A stretch of DNA of 64,000 nucleotides from Roseibium album (GCA_001404055.1 CXTY01000014.1:496001-560000); one strand, 5' to 3'. Counted from the stretch's first letter, positions 1 to 9,730 are shown. Made by a program: numbers and translations. The notes: generated from the sequence alone by a model not told the origin.

Positions 1-71
1 TTCACTTCTGTGTCAGCGGGAATGGTGTCAGCATTGACGAGTGAGCCATATCCAAAATAAGTGATCGTCAT
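1..71 (-). CDS. gamma-glutamylcyclotransferase family protein, N-terminal fragment (runs off left edge)
   Basis: The reverse strand opens with an ATG at 71 and reads MTITYFGYGSLVN for the first 13 codons, without a stop up to the window edge. The YFGYGSLVN start is the hallmark first strand and phosphate-binding loop of the gamma-glutamylcyclotransferase (AIG2/ChaC-like) fold, which releases 5-oxoproline from gamma-glutamyl peptides such as glutathione. Only 23 codons are visible, so the subfamily cannot be decided. It is divergent from the aminotransferase gene starting near 126, leaving a very short shared promoter region. Confidence 0.6.
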   Translation of the reverse strand, partial: MTITYFGYGSLVNADTIPADTEV

Positions 72-125
72 GGGATCCAAAGATTGATTCCGGTTTGTTG
101 AATATAGGTTTATTTGGGGGCCAAT

Positions 126-1322
126 GTGATCGTTCCATCCCTTTCCCAACAAGATGTTTCTCTTCTACGGGAGGATACACCTGCTACGGGTCGTTTAATT
201 CACTTTAACAATGCCGGCACTGGCCTCATCCCTGCCCCTGTTTTGAACGCCGTCAAATACCATCTGGATTTGGAAGCGCAATTGGGCGGCTACGAGGCCG
301 CAGCTGCCGCCAAACCAGAGCTGGACGCTTTTTACACCAGCTTGTCTGCGCTGCTCGGCTGCAAGCCGCACGAGATAGCCTACGTCGAAAATGCCACCCG
401 TGCCTGGGATATGGCGTTTTACGGGATCGATTTCCGCAAAGGAGACAGGATCGTGACCGGGCGTGCCGAATATGTCTCGAACTATGTCGCCTTTCTGCAG
501 GTGAAGAACCGCAAAGGCATCGAGATTGACATCATCGAAGACGATAAAAACGGCCAGATAGACCTTGTTGAGCTCAAGGCTGCAATCACACCCAAAACAC
601 GCCTGATTGCACTCACGCACATTCCCACTTTCTCCGGCCTGATCAACCCTGCCGAAGACGTTGGTGAGATCGCCCGCGCGTCGAATGTTCTCTACTTGCT
701 CGACGCCTGCCAATCTGCCGGGCAAATTCCGGTGAATGTTAACGAAATCGGCTGCGATATGTTGTCAGGCACCGGTCGTAAATATCTCCGGGGACCACGC
801 GGAACCGGGTTTCTGTTTGTCAGCGACAATGTCCTTGATCAACTTGACCCTCCGTTTGTCGACCTGCAGGCAGCAAACTGGATTGATGAAAACCGTTTTG
901 AACTTGTTCCCCACGCCCAGCGCTTTGAAACCTGGGAGCGCTATGTAGCGGGCCAGGTTGGCTTAGGCGTGGCCGCTACTTACGCAATCGGCTTCGGCAT
1001 GGAACGCATCGGCAACCGGGTTTGTTCACTTGGGGCACAACTCAGATCCGAACTTTCAAGACTGAACGGCGTTGAGCTTCACGACAAGGGTGCGCGCAAG
1101 GGTGGGATTGTCACTTTTGCCTTGGCTGGTGAAACACCAGTACAGACGAAAGCAAGACTTGCCGAGGAACGGATCAACGTTTCAGTGAGCAACGCCAGTT
1201 CCGCGCGCATTGACTTGCCGCACCGCGGCCTCGACGCTGTGGTGCGCGCCTCGCTGCACGCCTACAACACGGAAGAAGAAATAGAACATTTCGTTAAGGT
1301 TCTTGGCAAATATCGCGAGTAA
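126..1322 (+). CDS. aminotransferase class V-fold PLP-dependent enzyme (cysteine desulfurase/isopenicillin epimerase-like)
   Basis: A protein of about 398 residues with a fold-type I PLP enzyme layout. The N-terminal FNNAGTGL motif, the LLDACQSAGQ stretch (the Asp that holds the PLP pyridine nitrogen) and the GTGRKYLRGPRGTGF segment carrying the Schiff-base lysine are all visible. This places it in the class V family, near selenocysteine lyase/isopenicillin N epimerase-like proteins. The substrate is unknown, and no sulfur-assembly scaffold genes lie beside it. The start is uncertain: GTG at 126 (preceded by a G-rich run) and TTG at 114 are in frame. It is divergent from the gamma-glutamylcyclotransferase gene. 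Confidence 0.85.
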   Translation: MIVPSLSQQDVSLLREDTPATGRLIHFNNAGTGLIPAPVLNAVKYHLDLEAQLGGYEAAAAAKPELDAFYTSLSALLGCKPHEIAYVENATRAWDMAFYGIDFRKGDRIVTGRAEYVSNYVAFLQVKNRKGIEIDIIEDDKNGQIDLVELKAAITPKTRLIALTHIPTFSGLINPAEDVGEIARASNVLYLLDACQSAGQIPVNVNEIGCDMLSGTGRKYLRGPRGTGFLFVSDNVLDQLDPPFVDLQAANWIDENRFELVPHAQRFETWERYVAGQVGLGVAATYAIGFGMERIGNRVCSLGAQLRSELSRLNGVELHDKGARKGGIVTFALAGETPVQTKARLAEERINVSVSNASSARIDLPHRGLDAVVRASLHAYNTEEEIEHFVKVLGKYRE

Positions 1323-1400
1323 TCCACCATCGTGCCCCTGAACAGTACGCGGTGTTAAACCATTTCAGCTACACCTTGTCCTGATCTTTGCAAGAAATGG

Positions 1401-2930
1401 GTGGCGATCTTGTTTGGCGAAAAGCGACTTGACGATCAGAAACAACATCCTGGCTTGGTTCAACCGAAGTCGGGTCGTCGGATAGCCATGTGGGTTTACG
1501 GCCTGGCCGCAATGCTCATCTGTTTGTCCGCTGCGTCGTTGACATTTATAGCGCATCTTGCCTGGCGAGAGGCCGACCGGCGCGCACTGGAAAGCGAACA
1601 GCTGCGTTTCGAAAGCACGCTTGCAGACATTCACCGCGAAGTTGTTCAGGATCAGATTGCGCTCGCCCAATGGGACAAGACCTTCAACGCCCTTCAGTTT
1701 CCAATTGATCGAGACTTCATCGAAGTCGAATTGGCCGACTATCTTTGGGGAGACTACAGTCTCAACCAAAATTTTCTCATTGATCATGATGGCACCCTGA
1801 TTGCGCATCTGATCGAAGACAAAACGGATATCGGTTCCAAGAAATTGACCTCCGACAACGTTGTCAGCAAGCTCGCTGAAAAAACCGGTAACGCGTTCAG
1901 TCTGAAACTATCAAATTCCGCGTCGTTGTTTTCCGGTTGGTACCTGCCGGAAAACGAGCTCTTGGACATTTCCGCTTCGTCATTTGCCGAAATCAACGGC
2001 AGGCCAGCCTTTTTAAGCGCAGTTCCGATACTTCCTGATGACGCAAACGTCGAACTGGACGCAGAATATCCACCAGTCCTGGTAAGCGCCATCTATCTTG
2101 ATGACGACTGGATTAGCGAACTCAACGAGCATCTTTCTTTTAAAGACTTGGTGTTTTTTGAGGGCGCGCCGAAAGATTCAAACCCAACGAACCATCTGGT
2201 CACTGCAACAGATGGAACCGTGCTTGGTCATTTCCAATGGGATCACGCAAAACCCGGACGCGAAATATGGCTGACCGCACTCCCCCTTATTGGCGTGCTT
2301 GCCGCATTCATCGGTATCGTTGCAATTGCAGCTGCAAACAGAATCAGCCGTCTCACTGCATCACTTGAAGAAAGTGAACGCAGAAATCACCACTTTGCGC
2401 GCCATGATGCTTTGACCGGCCTTCCGAACCGGCATCATTTTTCAGATTGCCTCGCGTATTCCCTCGACAGTCTTCCAGATGGAAGGTTCGCGGTCATTGC
2501 CTGTGACCTCGACCATTTCAAGCCAGTCAATGACAACCACGGACATGAAGCGGGCGACAGGGTGTTGTGCTGCATTGCTGATCGCTTGCAGATCGTCGTT
2601 GGAGACCAGGGCATTGTCTCTCGGATTGGCGGCGATGAGTTTATCATCCTGATCACGCAGACAATGGACAGGAAGCGCTTGCAGGCCCTTTGTGATCAAA
2701 TCCGGACAACAATCGCAATTCCCGTAGATATTGGTGAAGGGCGTTCAGTGGAAATTGGCGTCAGCCTTGGCGTTGCCTGTGCGCCGGAATGCGGAACAAC
2801 GGAAAAGGACCTGTTCCGGATGGCGGACACAGCCCTCTATGAAGCCAAAGACAGAGGCCGGAACACATTTGCGTTTGCGCCCACGCAAGTGGACTATTCC
2901 AACAATGAGAAAAACAAAGCCTCAGGCTGA
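1401..2930 (+). CDS. membrane-anchored CHASE4-GGDEF diguanylate cyclase, copy 1
   Basis: This is a 509-residue sensor cyclase predicted to make cyclic di-GMP. A membrane segment near residues 30-52 is followed by a periplasmic CHASE4-like sensor region (QDQIALAQWDKTF, residues about 80-95, fits the family), a second membrane segment near 290-312, and a GGDEF domain. The active-site signature reads RIGGDEF at about residue 410, and the metal/GTP-binding DLDHFKPVND is present. The inhibitory I-site (RxxD upstream of GGDEF) is replaced by VVGD, so classical product inhibition is unlikely. The start is GTG. A paralogue with the same architecture follows after 203 bases. Confidence 0.9.
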   Translation: MAILFGEKRLDDQKQHPGLVQPKSGRRIAMWVYGLAAMLICLSAASLTFIAHLAWREADRRALESEQLRFESTLADIHREVVQDQIALAQWDKTFNALQFPIDRDFIEVELADYLWGDYSLNQNFLIDHDGTLIAHLIEDKTDIGSKKLTSDNVVSKLAEKTGNAFSLKLSNSASLFSGWYLPENELLDISASSFAEINGRPAFLSAVPILPDDANVELDAEYPPVLVSAIYLDDDWISELNEHLSFKDLVFFEGAPKDSNPTNHLVTATDGTVLGHFQWDHAKPGREIWLTALPLIGVLAAFIGIVAIAAANRISRLTASLEESERRNHHFARHDALTGLPNRHHFSDCLAYSLDSLPDGRFAVIACDLDHFKPVNDNHGHEAGDRVLCCIADRLQIVVGDQGIVSRIGGDEFIILITQTMDRKRLQALCDQIRTTIAIPVDIGEGRSVEIGVSLGVACAPECGTTEKDLFRMADTALYEAKDRGRNTFAFAPTQVDYSNNEKNKASG

Positions 2931-3133
2931 ACTTGAATGTGGAACATCAAATAATAATACCAGTGTAAAAAATACTATTATTTATTTGTTACTTTTAGAA
3001 CACAACAAAAAAGCGTGACCAATAGAATATTTATTACTTTTATTAACGGTCTTGAACTACATTACATTATTCGAGTTAGTATTCATATATTGCACGGTTA
3101 AATCGTTCATTTGCGCACAATCGCAGTACGAAC
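2931..3133. other. AT-rich gap between the two cyclase genes
   Basis: A markedly AT-rich spacer. An imperfect AT-rich inverted repeat (AATAATA near 2950, TATTATT near 2976) sits just after the first cyclase stop codon. It could act as a weak terminator, and the rest probably carries the promoter of the second cyclase. No coding potential is seen. Confidence 0.4.
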
Positions 3134-4660
3134 GTGTCGTCGCCGGAAACTGGATGTTATTTCTTGAAGGTATCAAGACACCAAATTTCTCGACTGGCGT
3201 TTCTCCTCGCGGCTCTGCTGATAGCCGTGACTTCAATCTCGCTGATATTTGTTGGACTTGTCGCTTCTCACACGTCAAAGCAGCAAGCAATTGCTAATGA
3301 GGAACGGCTGTTTGGGAGTGCGTTGACCGAACACCTGCGCGCAATTGTGCGCGACCAAATCAGCATCACCTCCTCAGACCAGTCTGTTGCAAATTTGGTC
3401 CGAAAATTTGATCCGGGCTATGCGCGGCAAAGCTTCGATACGCTTTGGACTGATCATGCGCACCACAAGGTCATGCTGATTTCCGGTGAAGGTAACATTC
3501 TGGCAGAATCGTTTTCCGACTATACGCATATCGTGAAACGCCCGATTTCCGAGACGCCCAGCCTCAGCACCATAGTCGAGAACCTAAATACTCTGTATCG
3601 AACCAACCGTGTTCGCGTTCCCGGTGGTTTTGGTCATCGTTCCCTAAATGGGCTGATGCCGGAAGATTTTGCGATGATGGGTTTTGTTCGTCTTGATGGA
3701 AAGCCTGCCCTTTTTGGCGCCATGCCAATTATGCCGAGCGAGTATAAAATACCTCTTCCGGACGGAGCTCCGAAAATACTTCTTTCAGCTCGCTACATTG
3801 ACGACGCTTTTCTCAAACAATTGAACGCACAATTGGACTTTTCATCCATCACTTTTTCCAATTCAACAGTTGAGCCTGATACAGGGCCTTTTCACAGGTT
3901 GTTGGATAAAAGCAATGCTCCAATCGGCGTTTTCAGGTGGAACAGCCAGGCTGCGAGTGCCTCAATCTGGCCAACAGTAATCCCGGTTATCGCGGTGCTT
4001 AGCAGTGCCTTGGCGGTATTGGCCTTCGGGATTGCCTGGAAGATTGGCCAGCTTACGACGTCGTTGCAAGCTAGCGAAAAACAAAACCGACATCTTGCAC
4101 TACATGACAGCTTGTCTGGTTTGGCGAACAGGTTGCAATTCAATCGGTCCCTGGAAAAAATTGTTCAAACCTTGCCGGAAAAGCCCTTCGTCCTACTCCA
4201 TTGTGACCTCGACAAGTTCAAGTTCGTAAACGACACATACGGTCACGGGGCAGGAGATTTCGTGATCCAGACTGCAGCTGCAAGGCTGAAGGAACTGATC
4301 GGAGATCAAGGGCTCGTCTGCCGGGTCGGCGGCGATGAGTTCATGGTGATCTACTGGCAGTCTTCCGCAAAATCGCGCGTACGAATTTTGTGCCGGGCAA
4401 TGCTGGAAAGTGCCCACAAACCGATCCCGATAAACGATACTGTTTCGGTTCAGATCGGATTGAGTATCGGCATTTCGATTGCACCTGAACACGGGACCAC
4501 ACCGGACATTCTTGTGGCTCGCTCCGACACAGCGTTGTACATCTCCAAGACAGCTGGCAGAGGCCAATACACCTTCTATTCTGAATTGGAAGAAGAGGCC
4601 GGCAAACAAAAGTCGTCGTTGCAATCCGGCAGTGAACGGCCCTCCCGGATCTCGGCTTGA
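3134..4660 (+). CDS. membrane-anchored CHASE4-GGDEF diguanylate cyclase, copy 2
   Basis: A 508-residue paralogue of the preceding cyclase, probably from tandem duplication, with the same order of parts. There is a membrane segment at about residues 20-45, a CHASE4-like periplasmic sensor including VRDQISITSSDQS, a second membrane segment near 280-300, and a GGDEF domain with RVGGDEF near residue 400 and DLDKFKFVND. As in copy 1 the I-site arginine is missing (LIGD instead of RxxD). The sensor halves differ far more than the GGDEF halves, which suggests different signals feeding the same output. The GTG start lacks a clear ribosome site. Confidence 0.88.
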   Translation: MSSPETGCYFLKVSRHQISRLAFLLAALLIAVTSISLIFVGLVASHTSKQQAIANEERLFGSALTEHLRAIVRDQISITSSDQSVANLVRKFDPGYARQSFDTLWTDHAHHKVMLISGEGNILAESFSDYTHIVKRPISETPSLSTIVENLNTLYRTNRVRVPGGFGHRSLNGLMPEDFAMMGFVRLDGKPALFGAMPIMPSEYKIPLPDGAPKILLSARYIDDAFLKQLNAQLDFSSITFSNSTVEPDTGPFHRLLDKSNAPIGVFRWNSQAASASIWPTVIPVIAVLSSALAVLAFGIAWKIGQLTTSLQASEKQNRHLALHDSLSGLANRLQFNRSLEKIVQTLPEKPFVLLHCDLDKFKFVNDTYGHGAGDFVIQTAAARLKELIGDQGLVCRVGGDEFMVIYWQSSAKSRVRILCRAMLESAHKPIPINDTVSVQIGLSIGISIAPEHGTTPDILVARSDTALYISKTAGRGQYTFYSELEEEAGKQKSSLQSGSERPSRISA

Positions 4661-4729
4661 CCTGTTTGCAGAAACAATTTTGCCAGGCACTTTTCAGCAC
4701 CTGGCGTTGGCTTTCAAACACGAGAACTA

Positions 4730-6106
4730 TTAGCCGCGCAAACGCTCCGTCGGCTCGCGCATCGTGACCAATTCTTCTGCCGCCGTTGGGTGAACGGCTA
4801 TCGTGCGATCAAAGTCGTCTTTCGTTGCACCCATTTGCAGTGTGACACCCAGAATTTGCGCCAGCTCACCCGCATCGGGTCCCATAACATGAACGCCGAG
4901 CACCTTTTGCGTGTCAGCATCGACAATCATTTTCATGAGCATCTTTTCGTCTCTTCCGGACAATGTATGCTTCATGGGCCGAAAGCTCGACTTATAGATA
5001 TCAAGGTTGGGTGTGCGTTCAAGGGCTTGATCCTGTGTCAGGCCCACCGTTCCCATTTCAGGCTGCGAAAACACCGCCGTTGCTATCAGGCTGTGATCAA
5101 CGGACCAAGGCTTGTTGCCAAAAACGGTATCGGCAAAGGCGTGACCTTCCCGGATTGCCACCGGCGTCAAATTTGCCCGATTTGTGACATCACCGACAGC
5201 ATAGATGGAAGGAACGCTCGACCTTGAATCTCCGCTTACCTTGATTGCACCACCAGCGTCCATTTCGACGCCTGCTTTTTCAAGACCAAGGTCTTTCGTG
5301 TGCGGCTTCCTGCCAATGGCGAACATGATCTGGTCAGCAGAAAGTTTCTTACCTGCCTTGGTGCGACCTGTTAGTGAACCGTCAGCCTGTTTTTCAATGC
5401 CGGTGAAAGTGTCATTGAGAATGACCTTGATGCCCTTTTTCTCCATTTCCTGCCGGACCGAAGTCCGCAAATCCATGTCGAAACCGCGCAATATTTCTTC
5501 ACCTCGATAGATAAGTGTCGTGTCGACTCCCAAGCCATTGAAAATGCCCGCGAATTCAACCGCGATATAACCACCGCCTGCAACAATGACCTTTCCTGGA
5601 AGCTCCTCCAGATGAAACGCCTCATTTGAAGTAATCACATGTTCCACACCCGGCAGCGACGCATCCACATTTGGTGATGCTCCGACAGAAACCAGAATGT
5701 ACTTTGCCGATATCGTCTGTCCCGTGGACAACAACCGAACAGTATGTGGGTCTTCAACAACGGCGCGGCTGTCAAAGGCTTCGACACTCGTCCGCTCAAG
5801 GTTCTTCCGATAAAGACCCTCCAGCCGTGTGATTTCCTTATCCTTGGCAGCAATCAGTTTCTGCCAGGAAAAACCCCGTTCGCCAACTGTCCAGCCGAAC
5901 CCTTCCGCATCCTCAAATTCTTCGGAGAATTTGGATGCATAAACAAAGAGTTTTTTGGGAACACATCCACGAATGACACATGTTCCACCGTAGCGATATT
6001 CTTCCGCGATACCGACACGCGCACCATGGGTTGCAGCGATCCGCGCAGCCCGGACACCACCAGAGCCACCGCCAATAACAAAAAGATCGTAGTCGTAGTC
6101 GCTCAT
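4730..6106 (-). CDS. gor: glutathione-disulfide reductase
   Basis: A flavoprotein disulfide reductase of 458 residues that reduces glutathione disulfide with NADPH in the cytoplasm. The FAD-binding GGGSGG motif is at residues 12-17. The redox-active pair is in GGTCVIRGCVPKK (Cys43, Cys48), a NADPH-binding Rossmann motif (VAGGGYIAVEFAG) lies mid-protein, and the catalytic AVHPTAAEE histidine-glutamate is near the end. The open frame extends 32 codons upstream, but the ATG at 6106 has a GAGG site and matches the family N-terminus. Its 3' end faces the second cyclase gene. DUF2059 and rpiA lie upstream on the same strand. Confidence 0.95.
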   Translation of the reverse strand: MSDYDYDLFVIGGGSGGVRAARIAATHGARVGIAEEYRYGGTCVIRGCVPKKLFVYASKFSEEFEDAEGFGWTVGERGFSWQKLIAAKDKEITRLEGLYRKNLERTSVEAFDSRAVVEDPHTVRLLSTGQTISAKYILVSVGASPNVDASLPGVEHVITSNEAFHLEELPGKVIVAGGGYIAVEFAGIFNGLGVDTTLIYRGEEILRGFDMDLRTSVRQEMEKKGIKVILNDTFTGIEKQADGSLTGRTKAGKKLSADQIMFAIGRKPHTKDLGLEKAGVEMDAGGAIKVSGDSRSSVPSIYAVGDVTNRANLTPVAIREGHAFADTVFGNKPWSVDHSLIATAVFSQPEMGTVGLTQDQALERTPNLDIYKSSFRPMKHTLSGRDEKMLMKMIVDADTQKVLGVHVMGPDAGELAQILGVTLQMGATKDDFDRTIAVHPTAAEELVTMREPTERLRG

Positions 6107-6259
6107 TGACGCCTCGTGTTGTTGTTTCGCGGCCCTGGTTGCGCCGGTGCTGTATATTGAACCTGCCCGCACATAAGTCGTCGGTAGCAAAGTGCAAGGC
6201 ACTCAGGTTTGGCACCATGATTGCACACCAAGGCGTTTCTGCTGCCATTTAAACGAATT

Positions 6260-6277
6260 GGGCCGCATCTGCGGCCC
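6260..6277 (-). terminator. perfect GC hairpin between the DUF2059 gene and gor
   Basis: GGGCCGCA and TGCGGCCC pair perfectly around a two-base loop. It lies downstream of the DUF2059 gene and upstream of gor on the same strand. No clean T-run follows on the minus strand, so it may be a weak terminator or RNA-processing hairpin. Confidence 0.4.
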
Positions 6278-6371
6278 GGACGCCAGACTTCAGCCTGACC
6301 TCAATTGTTCGTGTATCTCACGTGTTCACACCAAAGGGCTTCAGCACTTTAGCGTCTTCAGAACACTTAAT

Positions 6372-6887
6372 TCACTGAGAGCTGGCACCCTTGGCAAGTT
6401 CTTCCTGAACCATTGTCACCATCTCAGTGGAAATCTGATCCTGCCACTCGCGGGCTGCACCGACGGAAAACGCGGTTATTCCCGGGATTGAGTTGGTCAG
6501 TTTCTGACCAAGTGCAGTGTTATAGAATTCCGCCAACTGGTTCAGTTCTTCCTCGGTGAAACCTTTTGCCCAAGCCGTGTAAACCTGATTGTTCAATTCC
6601 GGCCGCTTCGACGCAAGTTTGATCGCGACGTCTTGCGTAACTTCGATGATCTCTTCAGCCCTGGTCGGATCAGACTGTATAAAGGCAGTTCGTGTCTGTT
6701 CAGCTAGGACCGGGAGGATATCGTCGAAAGGCTCAAGAACTCTCGTGGCTGCAGCAACCTTTTTTGCAGCAACCATATGGCTCTCGGAAATCGCGTCCTG
6801 CGCAAAGGAGGCCGTTGAAAGGAGACCAGCGGTCACCAAGGCCATACCCAATACAGCTGCCCGCGGGAATGTTTTGATCAGTTTCAT
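6372..6887 (-). CDS. secreted DUF2059 domain protein
   Basis: A 171-residue protein with a signal peptide of about 29 residues ending ASFAQ, so it is exported to the periplasm. The mature part is helical. The FTEEELNQLAEFYNTALGQKL stretch is the typical DUF2059 core, in which a short helical repeat is followed by phenylalanine/tyrosine-rich helices. No enzymatic role is known for the family. It lies 55 bases after rpiA on the same strand and is probably co-transcribed with it. Confidence 0.85.
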   Translation of the reverse strand: MKLIKTFPRAAVLGMALVTAGLLSTASFAQDAISESHMVAAKKVAAATRVLEPFDDILPVLAEQTRTAFIQSDPTRAEEIIEVTQDVAIKLASKRPELNNQVYTAWAKGFTEEELNQLAEFYNTALGQKLTNSIPGITAFSVGAAREWQDQISTEMVTMVQEELAKGASSQ

Positions 6888-6942
6888 TTTTCTACTCCTA
6901 GGCGGCTTCCATCGATAGCCTGGAAACCCAAACTTTGATTAT

Positions 6943-7635
6943 CTAGTTGGGCAGGATGGTCTTTACCCCATCTGCGCCAGCCACGTAAGCCTTTGTTGCA
7001 AGATCCAGGAAGAGGCCGTGTTCAACAACGCCTGGTATCGCGTCCAACCGATCAGCAAGGGAATGCACGTTCCCAATTGATTCAAGTCGGGCATCAAGAA
7101 TGTAATGGCCGCCATCCGTTAAAAACGGTTGCGCCGTCCCGCCCCTCAATTCAAGGCTCTTCGGCAGATCCAGGTCGGCAAAGACCGTAGCGATAGCATT
7201 CTCTGTTGCCCCCAAACCGAACGGTACAACTTCAATCGGCAGCGGAAATTGGCCCAATGTCTGGACCTGTTTGCTGCCATCTGCAACAACGACCATCTGA
7301 TCGGAAGCAGCGGCAACGATTTTCTCTCTCAGGAGAGCACCACCACCACCCTTGATCAGAGACAGTCTGCCATCCAGTTCGTCGGCACCATCAACTGTCA
7401 GGTCGAGGTGCGGAGTTTCCTCCAGCGTCGTCAACGGGATACCAAGCTCGGAAGCCAGCTTTCTGGTTCGTTCAGAAGTCGGCACACCGACCACATCAAG
7501 ACCGGCATTCACCCTTTTTGAAAGCGCATGAACAAAAAACTCGGCAGTCGATCCAGTGCCGATGCCAAGCCGCATACCGGATGTGATATCTTCAGCGGCT
7601 CGTTCGGCAGCTTGCTGTTTATATAGATCGCTCAT
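6943..7635 (-). CDS. rpiA: ribose-5-phosphate isomerase A
   Basis: A 230-residue enzyme interconverting ribose 5-phosphate and ribulose 5-phosphate in the pentose phosphate pathway. [12 protein letters not shown] (phosphate loop), TVDGADELD (catalytic Asp region) and [11 protein letters not shown] (catalytic Glu/Lys) are all intact. The frame is open for 34 more codons, but a GAGGA ribosome site six bases before the ATG at 7635 and the normal family length fix the start there. DUF2059 follows downstream. Confidence 0.95.
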   Translation of the reverse strand: MSDLYKQQAAERAAEDITSGMRLGIGTGSTAEFFVHALSKRVNAGLDVVGVPTSERTRKLASELGIPLTTLEETPHLDLTVDGADELDGRLSLIKGGGGALLREKIVAAASDQMVVVADGSKQVQTLGQFPLPIEVVPFGLGATENAIATVFADLDLPKSLELRGGTAQPFLTDGGHYILDARLESIGNVHSLADRLDAIPGVVEHGLFLDLATKAYVAGADGVKTILPN

Positions 7636-7857
7636 TTCGTTTTCCTCAGCCATCGCCCGAGCGGATGGATCCAGACCGGTCGTCTTATTCAGCAGCCGGG
7701 TGCTTAACATGGTCGACCTTTGCCGGTCCAGTGACATTCCAGTCCTCAGCCAGGAAACTAATGGCCAGAATTACATTCCACATATCGTTAACCATCATTT
7801 TAGGAAAACTCTACATAGTGTTTAAAAGTCTCCGAGGTTTGGAAAGATCAAAATCAC

Positions 7858-9630
7858 ATGAAGCTTTTTCAACTTAAGCCACGGCAGAATCAAAAATACG
7901 ATGATCTAACAAAAAACATCTCTGCCCCTGAAGAAACGTGCGAAACCGAAATTCCTGCGCCCGAGGACCAGAAAAGTCCGGAGCAGATGAGTTTTGTATT
8001 GGACAGTCTTGAGGACGACCTGCAAGTTGCCGCAAAAAACATAAATGTGGCTGCTGACAAGGTTCAGGACCGGATTGTCAGCCAGATGGAAAAGCTGGAG
8101 ACCATCCGGAGCGACAGCCAGTCACTCGCCGAACAATCATCAATTGCGGATGAAAATGCGTCGGGGCTTGCCTCTTCGATACAGGAGCTCTCATCCTCCA
8201 GCGGCGAAATCGGAACACAGGTAGGTGTTTCCAACCAGCTTGCCAATGAAGCCCGCGAAGTTGCCGATCAGGTCAATCAGGGCGTTATGGACCTCAAAAG
8301 CGCTATCGACGATATCGCAAATGTGGTCAGTATGATTTCCGATATTGCAAAACAGACCAACCTGCTTGCATTGAATGCAACAATTGAAGCGGCAAGAGCA
8401 GGAGAAGCCGGAAAAGGGTTCTCTGTGGTCGCAAGTGAGGTCAAAGCCCTTTCCGTGGAGACCCAATCCGCAACCGAACAAATCGTCGCAAATATCGACC
8501 GGCTCAATGTGTCAGCGGAACATAGTCTCGGTTCGGTCAGCCGGATCATTGATGTTATCGGAAAAATCCGCCCAAGCTTCGTAGCGGTTGAGGAAGCCGT
8601 TCAGTCTCAGGTCGAAACCACGAACCGTATTGGTGACCAGGCCAATCAGACTGCCAGCTTTGTTCAGGAAGTCGTTAAAACAGTGCAAACGATTTCGGAA
8701 TCTGCTGTTGCAGCAGAAAAAGGCGGGATGATAGCCAGTGAAACCGGTGCGGAAATGAGTGCCGCTTCCAAGACGCTGCGGGCTCGTTTTTCGATGATGA
8801 TCCGCCAGACTGAAATTGGGGATCGCAGGCAACACGACAGGCTGCCTGTAAAACTTTCCGGAACGGTTACATCGGGCTCGCTCGTTTCTCGTATTGAAAC
8901 ACACGATATCTCCGTCGGTGGCATTCTCTTCAAGGCTGAGAACATCGAAATGCTTCGCAAGGGTGGCACGGCCTCCGTTGACCTCAGTGGCATTGGCGTT
9001 GCTGACGTCAAAATTGTCGCGATCTCAGACGCTGGATGCCACTGCTGTTACGTTAATCCGGACGAAGCGTTCCAATTGTCCCTGGAGCGTAAAATTGCAT
9101 CTGTCCATGCAAGCTATGCCATGGAAGTTGAACGCGCGCAGTCGGGCGCTGGCCGGATCGCCGCTGCGATGGAAGGCTTGATCGCGCAACGCAAGCTGAC
9201 CTTGGAAGACTTGTTCGACACCGATTATCAGCCAATTGCGGATACGAATCCCCAGCAAGTTTCGACGCGCGCATTGCTGAACTTGGAGAAGGTACTTCCT
9301 GAAATCCAGGAAGAAATCCTTGCCGCTTCGCAAGGGATGGCCTTCTGCGCAACGGTTGACCGAAATGGCTATCTACCGGTGCACAATCTGATCTTTTCCA
9401 AACCGCAAAGACCAGATGACCCAGCCTGGAACACGGCAAATTGCAGAAACAAAAGAATCTTTGATGACCGTGCCGGCCTGAGCGCGGGCAGGAACACCCG
9501 TCCTTTCCTGATCCAGTCCTATGCACGAGACATGGGCGGCGGAAACATCGTCTGGATGAAAGAAGTAGACGCACCGATTATCATTGATGGCATGCACTGG
9601 GGTGGTTTCCGAACAGCCTACAAACTGTAG
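7858..9630 (+). CDS. soluble methyl-accepting chemotaxis protein with PilZ domain and C-terminal sensor-like domain
   Basis: A 590-residue receptor with no membrane segment. Residues about 60-310 are an MCP signalling coiled coil whose tip is intact (DIAKQTNLLALNATIEAA, then AGKGFSVVASEV), so it should engage CheA/CheW. Residues about 320-415 are a PilZ domain (DRRQHDRLPVKL and HDISVGGILF), the c-di-GMP binding motifs RxxxR and DxSxxG. Residues about 420-590 form a C-terminal module containing TVDRNGYLPVHN and CRNKRIFDDRAGL, recalled from other cytoplasmic receptors and resembling a Cache/PAS-like sensor. The design implies c-di-GMP input to chemotaxis signalling. It stands alone, without other che genes. 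Confidence 0.88.
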   Translation: MKLFQLKPRQNQKYDDLTKNISAPEETCETEIPAPEDQKSPEQMSFVLDSLEDDLQVAAKNINVAADKVQDRIVSQMEKLETIRSDSQSLAEQSSIADENASGLASSIQELSSSSGEIGTQVGVSNQLANEAREVADQVNQGVMDLKSAIDDIANVVSMISDIAKQTNLLALNATIEAARAGEAGKGFSVVASEVKALSVETQSATEQIVANIDRLNVSAEHSLGSVSRIIDVIGKIRPSFVAVEEAVQSQVETTNRIGDQANQTASFVQEVVKTVQTISESAVAAEKGGMIASETGAEMSAASKTLRARFSMMIRQTEIGDRRQHDRLPVKLSGTVTSGSLVSRIETHDISVGGILFKAENIEMLRKGGTASVDLSGIGVADVKIVAISDAGCHCCYVNPDEAFQLSLERKIASVHASYAMEVERAQSGAGRIAAAMEGLIAQRKLTLEDLFDTDYQPIADTNPQQVSTRALLNLEKVLPEIQEEILAASQGMAFCATVDRNGYLPVHNLIFSKPQRPDDPAWNTANCRNKRIFDDRAGLSAGRNTRPFLIQSYARDMGGGNIVWMKEVDAPIIIDGMHWGGFRTAYKL

Positions 9631-9684
9631 CATCTGGCCTGACGTGACCGGAATCACACTGGCACTGCCACTTGCGGCTGACGG

Positions 9685-9717
9685 AAGATGCGGTTAGGCA
9701 GAGACCAACCGCATCTT
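9685..9717 (+). terminator. hairpin between the chemoreceptor gene and gph
   Basis: AAGATGCGGTT at 9685-9695 pairs perfectly with AACCGCATCTT at 9707-9717 (11-bp stem, 11-base loop). Only three T follow, and the gph ribosome site begins just after it. It may be a weak terminator of the chemoreceptor gene or a structure affecting gph translation. Confidence 0.5.
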
Positions 9718-9730
9718 TGCCGAGGAATTC

